Part shown: one piece after another, positions 6,451 through 9,405 of the stretch
How the letters are laid out: each line of letters opens with the position of its first letter
Position numbering within the stretch: position 1 is the first letter of the stretch
DNA from: Candidatus Zixiibacteriota bacterium
GTDB lineage: Bacteria > Zixibacteria > MSB-5A5 > GN15 > JAAZOE01
Assembly (NCBI GenBank): GCA_028700875.1
Contig: JAQVRW010000093.1
Coordinates: forward strand, 1 to 9,405
DNA: 9,405 bases
Direction of reading: 5' to 3'
Position numbers and translations under genes: made by a program
The notes under the pieces: generated by a model
Database searches by the model: none
What the model saw: only the letters and a program-made list of their open reading frames with translations
What the model was told of the DNA's origin: nothing

Positions 6451-7470
6451 ATGCCGGAACTGCGCAAGGACCCGATAATCGGCCGCTGGGTGATCATCTC
6501 GACCGAACGGGGAAAGCGACCGACCAATATCGGGCGTGTCGAACGGCGCGTGCACCCTCAAGCCTGTCCTTTCTGCCCCGGAAACGAATCGGCCACCCCG
6601 CCGGAAATTATCGCTTACCGCAAGGATGGCTCCGAACCCAATAAACCGGGCTGGTCGCTTCGGGTGGTGTCCAATAAATACCCGGCTCTCATTATCGAGG
6701 GGGGCCTGACCCGCGAGCCACAGGGGATCTACGACCGGATGAATGGAATCGGAGCGCACGAGGTCATCATCGAAACCCCCCGGCACGAGCTGGATTTGGC
6801 GGACCTTCCTCCTTACCAGATCAAGGATGTCCTGTGGGCATACCGTGAACGGTATCTCGATTTGCAGCGAGATCACCGCTTCAAATATATCATGATGTTC
6901 AAGAATCAGGGAGAGTCGGCCGGGGCCTCGGTGGAACACAGCCATAGTCAGTTGATCGCCACGCCGATCATTCCCAAGCGGGTTTCCGAGGAACTGACCG
7001 GGGCGAAAAAGTACTACGATTATAAAGAGCGCTGTATCTTCTGCGATATTATCCGGCAGGAGTTGACCGATCAGGATCGGATCGTGGCCGAAACCGACTC
7101 CTTCATGGCGTTTGAACCGTATGCCAGCCGTTTTCCTTTCGAGACCTGGTTGTTGCCGAAAGCTCACTTGAGCAGTTATATCGACACGGAAATCGACATG
7201 CACGCCGAACTGGCGGTGATTCTCAAGGAAGTGCTCATGCGGCTCAAGCAGGGGCTGGCTGATCCGTCCTACAATTATATTTTGCACACGTCGCCAGTGG
7301 GCGATGAGTACCGGGAGTTTTACCACTGGCACATGGAGATTATTCCGAAGCTGACCAGGGTGGCCGGATTCGAATGGGGAACCGGTTTTTATATCAATCC
7401 CACCCGGCCGGAAGATGCCGCCAAATTTCTGAGAGAATTAACTGTTTCCAGGGAAATCATATCAGTGTAG
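6451..7470 (+). CDS. galT: GalT-family hexose-1-phosphate nucleotidylyltransferase (galactose-1-phosphate uridylyltransferase type)
   Basis: This protein (339 residues from the chosen start) is a HIT-superfamily nucleotidyl transferase that normally exchanges UMP between UDP-glucose and galactose-1-phosphate in the Leloir pathway. The expected residues are present: ELRKDPIIGRWVII (3-16), the metal pair CPFC (Cys39, Cys42), His112 and His163 as further zinc ligands, the active-site HSHSQ (163-167) with nucleophile His165 and Gln167, then His279 and the HWH pair His292/His294 of the second metal site. An extra CIFC (195-198) is typical of many bacterial forms. The start at 6451 is chosen because the conserved N-terminus begins there and AGAGG precedes it; an ATG at 6427 would add eight residues. 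It lies 18 bases before glgA, so the two are probably cotranscribed. Relatives of this fold also act as ADP-glucose phosphorylases, which would suit the neighbourhood; UDP-sugar activity remains the default. Confidence 0.92.
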   Translation: MPELRKDPIIGRWVIISTERGKRPTNIGRVERRVHPQACPFCPGNESATPPEIIAYRKDGSEPNKPGWSLRVVSNKYPALIIEGGLTREPQGIYDRMNGIGAHEVIIETPRHELDLADLPPYQIKDVLWAYRERYLDLQRDHRFKYIMMFKNQGESAGASVEHSHSQLIATPIIPKRVSEELTGAKKYYDYKERCIFCDIIRQELTDQDRIVAETDSFMAFEPYASRFPFETWLLPKAHLSSYIDTEIDMHAELAVILKEVLMRLKQGLADPSYNYILHTSPVGDEYREFYHWHMEIIPKLTRVAGFEWGTGFYINPTRPEDAAKFLRELTVSREIISV

Positions 7471-7488
7471 GTAAGGGAGTACCGGCTG

Positions 7489-8961
7489 ATGGAACATCTG
7501 AAGGTGCTGTTCGCATCGCCTGAAGCGTTGCCATTTGCCAAGACGGGGGGATTGGCCGATGTCTCCGGGACGTTGCCGCGCGTGCTGGTCGAGGCCGGGC
7601 ATACGGTTGTCGTCGCCATGCCGAAATACGGCGCCATTCCGAAGGACCTGTTGAATGGCGCTATCGTTGCGGCCGAATGGGAACTGGACTGGCCCCTCGA
7701 CCCGGAACCGGTTCGATTGCTTCGATTGACGCCCGCCGATTCTCCTGTTACCTACCTGTTCGTTGAAAGCGAACGGTACTTCGAACGCCCTTCTTTGTAT
7801 CGCGACCCGGCCACCGGGAAGGATTACGCCGACAACGATGAACGATACATTCTATTCTGCCGGGCGCTCCTCGAGGGATTAAGACGAATCGGATGGGCCC
7901 CGGATATCATTCATGCCAATGATTGGCAGACGGCCCTGTTGCCAACCTTCCTGGCGACGCTGTATAAAACCGATCCGTTTTACGCCTATACCCGTTCGGT
8001 TTTGACCATCCATAATATGCCGTTTCAGGGGAAATTCCCTGCGACTACGTTCGCCAAGCTGGGGTTGCCGGAGGCGCTGTTTTATCCCACCGGTCCATTT
8101 GAATTCTGGGGGGATGTCAATTTCCTGAAGTCGGCCATCTGGTACGTGGACGCTATTACGACGGTATCAGAACGATACGCCGCCGAGATTCAGTCTTCGC
8201 CCGTGGACGGCGCCGGTTTGGACGGCGTCCTGAAAACCCGCGCCGGCAGCCTGTTCGGCATCCTTAATGGAGTCGATTATGACGTCTGGTCTCCCGAAAA
8301 GGATCGCCACATTCCCTACCGCTACTCGCCGGCCAACCTGTCCGGCAAACGGAACGACCGGGTCGAGTTGATCAACCGGATCGGTTTGCCGCTGCGCGAG
8401 GACGCGCCGTTGATCGGCATGATCACCCGGTTGTCGGAACAGAAGGGATTCGACCTGATCGAGAAGGCCGAGGCCGAGTTGTTCGCGATGAATCTTCAAA
8501 TAGTGATTCTTGGAACGGGCGATGAAAAATACCAGAAATTGCTCCCGGTGCTCGAACGACGATATCCGGACAAGTTGAAGGCCGTTACGCGTCACGATGA
8601 AGAAATGGCTCATTGGATCGAAGCCGGAGCCGATGCCTTCCTGATGCCCTCGCGGTATGAACCGTGCGGCCTTAATCAGATGTACAGCCTGCGATACGGC
8701 ACGGTGCCGATCGTACGGGAAACCGGCGGTCTGGCCGATTCGGTCGTCGATGTGGACGCCGACGGCGCAACCGGCACGGGGTTTATGTTTGCCGAATATG
8801 AGCCGGAAGAACTGTTGACGGCTGTCCGGCGGATGCTGGCGACGTTTCCCCGCAAACGGATTTGGCGGGAGATAATGAAACGGGGGATGAAACAGGATTT
8901 TTCCTGGACTCGATCGGCGCAAAAGTATATTAATCTGTACCAAAATATTGTCGCCCGATAG
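7489..8961 (+). CDS. glgA: Glycogen/starch synthase, GT5 family
   Basis: This 490-residue protein is full length for bacterial GlgA, which transfers glucose from ADP-glucose (in some lineages UDP-glucose) to the non-reducing end of alpha-1,4-glucan in the cytoplasm. The N-terminal Rossmann domain has the nucleotide-sugar loop KTGGLADV (18-25), HANDWQTALLP (142-152) and HNMPFQG (175-181, containing the family's catalytic-region histidine). The C-terminal domain has GILNGVDYDVWSP (257-269), TRLSEQKGFDLI (313-324) with the phosphate-binding Arg314 and Lys319, PSRYEPCGLNQ (387-397) with the conserved Glu391 and Cys393, and ETGGLADSVVD (411-421). The ATG follows AAGGGAG (7473-7479) by nine bases. 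It is the last gene of the galT-glgA unit; glgB, glgC and glgP are not in the window. Family assignment is secure; donor preference cannot be read from the sequence alone. Confidence 0.97.
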   Translation: MEHLKVLFASPEALPFAKTGGLADVSGTLPRVLVEAGHTVVVAMPKYGAIPKDLLNGAIVAAEWELDWPLDPEPVRLLRLTPADSPVTYLFVESERYFERPSLYRDPATGKDYADNDERYILFCRALLEGLRRIGWAPDIIHANDWQTALLPTFLATLYKTDPFYAYTRSVLTIHNMPFQGKFPATTFAKLGLPEALFYPTGPFEFWGDVNFLKSAIWYVDAITTVSERYAAEIQSSPVDGAGLDGVLKTRAGSLFGILNGVDYDVWSPEKDRHIPYRYSPANLSGKRNDRVELINRIGLPLREDAPLIGMITRLSEQKGFDLIEKAEAELFAMNLQIVILGTGDEKYQKLLPVLERRYPDKLKAVTRHDEEMAHWIEAGADAFLMPSRYEPCGLNQMYSLRYGTVPIVRETGGLADSVVDVDADGATGTGFMFAEYEPEELLTAVRRMLATFPRKRIWREIMKRGMKQDFSWTRSAQKYINLYQNIVAR

Positions 8962-8965
8962 TTGA

Positions 8966-9008
8966 CCGGGGCGGACCCCTGGCTGCCGATAAACATGATT
9001 TGCCCCGG
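8966..9008. repeat. Inverted repeat after glgA, possible transcription-end structure
   Basis: CCGGGGC (8966-8972) is the exact reverse complement of GCCCCGG (9002-9008), with a 29-base loop that itself holds a GGGG/CCCC mini-hairpin on its left side. There is no following T-run, so it is not a normal intrinsic terminator. It is the only structure I see between glgA and the tRNA promoter. Confidence 0.3.
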
Positions 9009-9057
9009 ATTTACCCCTCGATTTCGTTCGCGGGAGGGCGTTGCCGGCAAAAAAGTG

Positions 9058-9087
9058 TTGACAAAAGGTCGGATTGAAATATATATA
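9058..9087 (+). promoter_or_regulatory. Promoter of the tRNA-Gly/tRNA-Cys genes
   Basis: A perfect -35 TTGACA (9058-9063) is followed by an AT-only stretch at 9078-9087 that contains TATATA at spacings of 16 (9080-9085) and 18 (9082-9087). Transcription would begin about 8-10 bases before the first base of tRNA-Gly at 9102, as expected for a short-leader tRNA transcript. Confidence 0.75.
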
Positions 9088-9101
9088 GAGAGCTGAAGAA
9101 A

Positions 9102-9174
<73 letters not shown>

Positions 9175-9183
9175 TTTTTTTTG

Positions 9184-9255
9184 GGCGGCTTAGCCAAGTG
9201 GTAAGGCGAGGGTCTGCAAAACCCTTATTCTCCGGTTCGAATCCGGAAGCCGCCT
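9184..9255 (+). tRNA. tRNA-Cys (anticodon GCA)
   Basis: A complete 72-base cloverleaf starts nine bases after tRNA-Gly. The acceptor stem pairs GGCGGCT (9184-9190) with AGCCGCC (9248-9254), the anticodon stem AGGGT/ACCCT encloses loop CTGCAAA with anticodon GCA at 9216-9218, and the T-arm is TCCGG, TTCGAAT, CCGGA. The discriminator T9255 is the base required by cysteinyl-tRNA synthetase. CCA is not encoded. A run of eight T residues (9255-9262) follows directly and may help end transcription. It is probably cotranscribed with tRNA-Gly. Confidence 0.97.
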
Positions 9256-9295
9256 TTTTTTTATCCCCGAAATGCAGTTTTTCCCGTTCCGCCTC

Positions 9296-9323
9296 TTGAC
9301 AACCTTTCGTTTTGTTGTACTAT
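9296..9323 (+). promoter_or_regulatory. Promoter upstream of the gene at the right edge
   Basis: A perfect -35 TTGACA (9296-9301) is followed after 16 bases by TACTAT (9318-9323, four of six); an alternative -10 TATTAG lies at 9321-9326. The start would be near 9330, about 30 bases before the ATG at 9361. Confidence 0.6.
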
Positions 9324-9360
9324 TAGTCCAACCATAATCATTTCGTTTTGGTACAAAACT

Positions 9361-9405
9361 ATGGCGCGCATGTGGGGTATTTTGCCGTTCGTGCTGCTGG
9401 CCGGT
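9361..9405 (+). CDS. N-terminus of a probably exported protein, partial (cut by the right edge)
   Basis: Fifteen codons are visible, MARMWGILPFVLLAG, still open at the window edge. A single arginine followed by a hydrophobic run looks like the start of a signal peptide or membrane anchor. It is supported by a promoter with a perfect -35 box about 30 bases upstream, but no clear Shine-Dalgarno sequence precedes either this ATG or the in-frame one at 9370. Too little is present to name it. Confidence 0.5.
   Translation, partial: MARMWGILPFVLLAG

Noticed and set aside
6283..7332. Minus-strand open frame of 349 codons across galT
   Set aside because: It is antisense to galT, whose metal and active-site residues are all intact in the plus frame; there is no ribosome binding site or motif for the antisense product.

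Overview
The window (9,405 bases, moderately GC-rich) looks like chromosomal housekeeping DNA of a Gram-negative bacterium rather than a mobile or defence island. An exported lipoprotein of a type I associate with the FCB superphylum (Bacteroidetes, Ignavibacteria, Zixibacteria and relatives), an 'alternative' GlmU-like nucleotidyltransferase of the kind common in that group, and tRNAs without an encoded CCA together suggest an FCB or candidate-phylum organism. The phylum assignment (Zixibacteria-like) is a guess from gene content only.

Layout. Bases 1-1555 (minus strand) carry the first 518 codons of a large, mostly beta-rich exported lipoprotein that runs off the left edge. This frame has no stop in the window. 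A 358-base divergent intergenic region (1556-1913) follows. On the plus strand come a cytosolic M32 carboxypeptidase (1914-3428) with a strong intrinsic terminator (3464-3490), an uncharacterised HEXXH protein resembling a gluzincin peptidase (3536-4360), and a QueT-family membrane transporter (4439-4918) whose best promoter places the transcript start almost on the start codon.

The main functional group is 5048-8961: a GlmU-like sugar nucleotidyltransferase with a hexapeptide beta-helix, a GalT-family nucleotidyl-hexose transferase, and a GT5 glycogen/starch synthase (glgA), all in the same direction. The galT-glgA pair is tightly spaced (18 bases) and probably cotranscribed, with a good promoter just upstream of galT. 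The cluster suggests local supply of nucleotide-sugars to glycogen synthesis; which enzyme makes the ADP- or UDP-glucose is open, since no glgC is visible here.

The right end holds tRNA-Gly(GCC) and tRNA-Cys(GCA) behind a clear sigma70-type promoter, then a second promoter with a perfect -35 box leading to the first 15 codons of a protein with a signal-peptide-like start, cut by the window edge. I found no CRISPR array, insertion sequence, phage gene or clear novel system. The points most worth a second look are the unnamed lipoprotein, the nucleotide-sugar/glycogen gene set, the apparently leaderless queT, and the orphan HEXXH protein.
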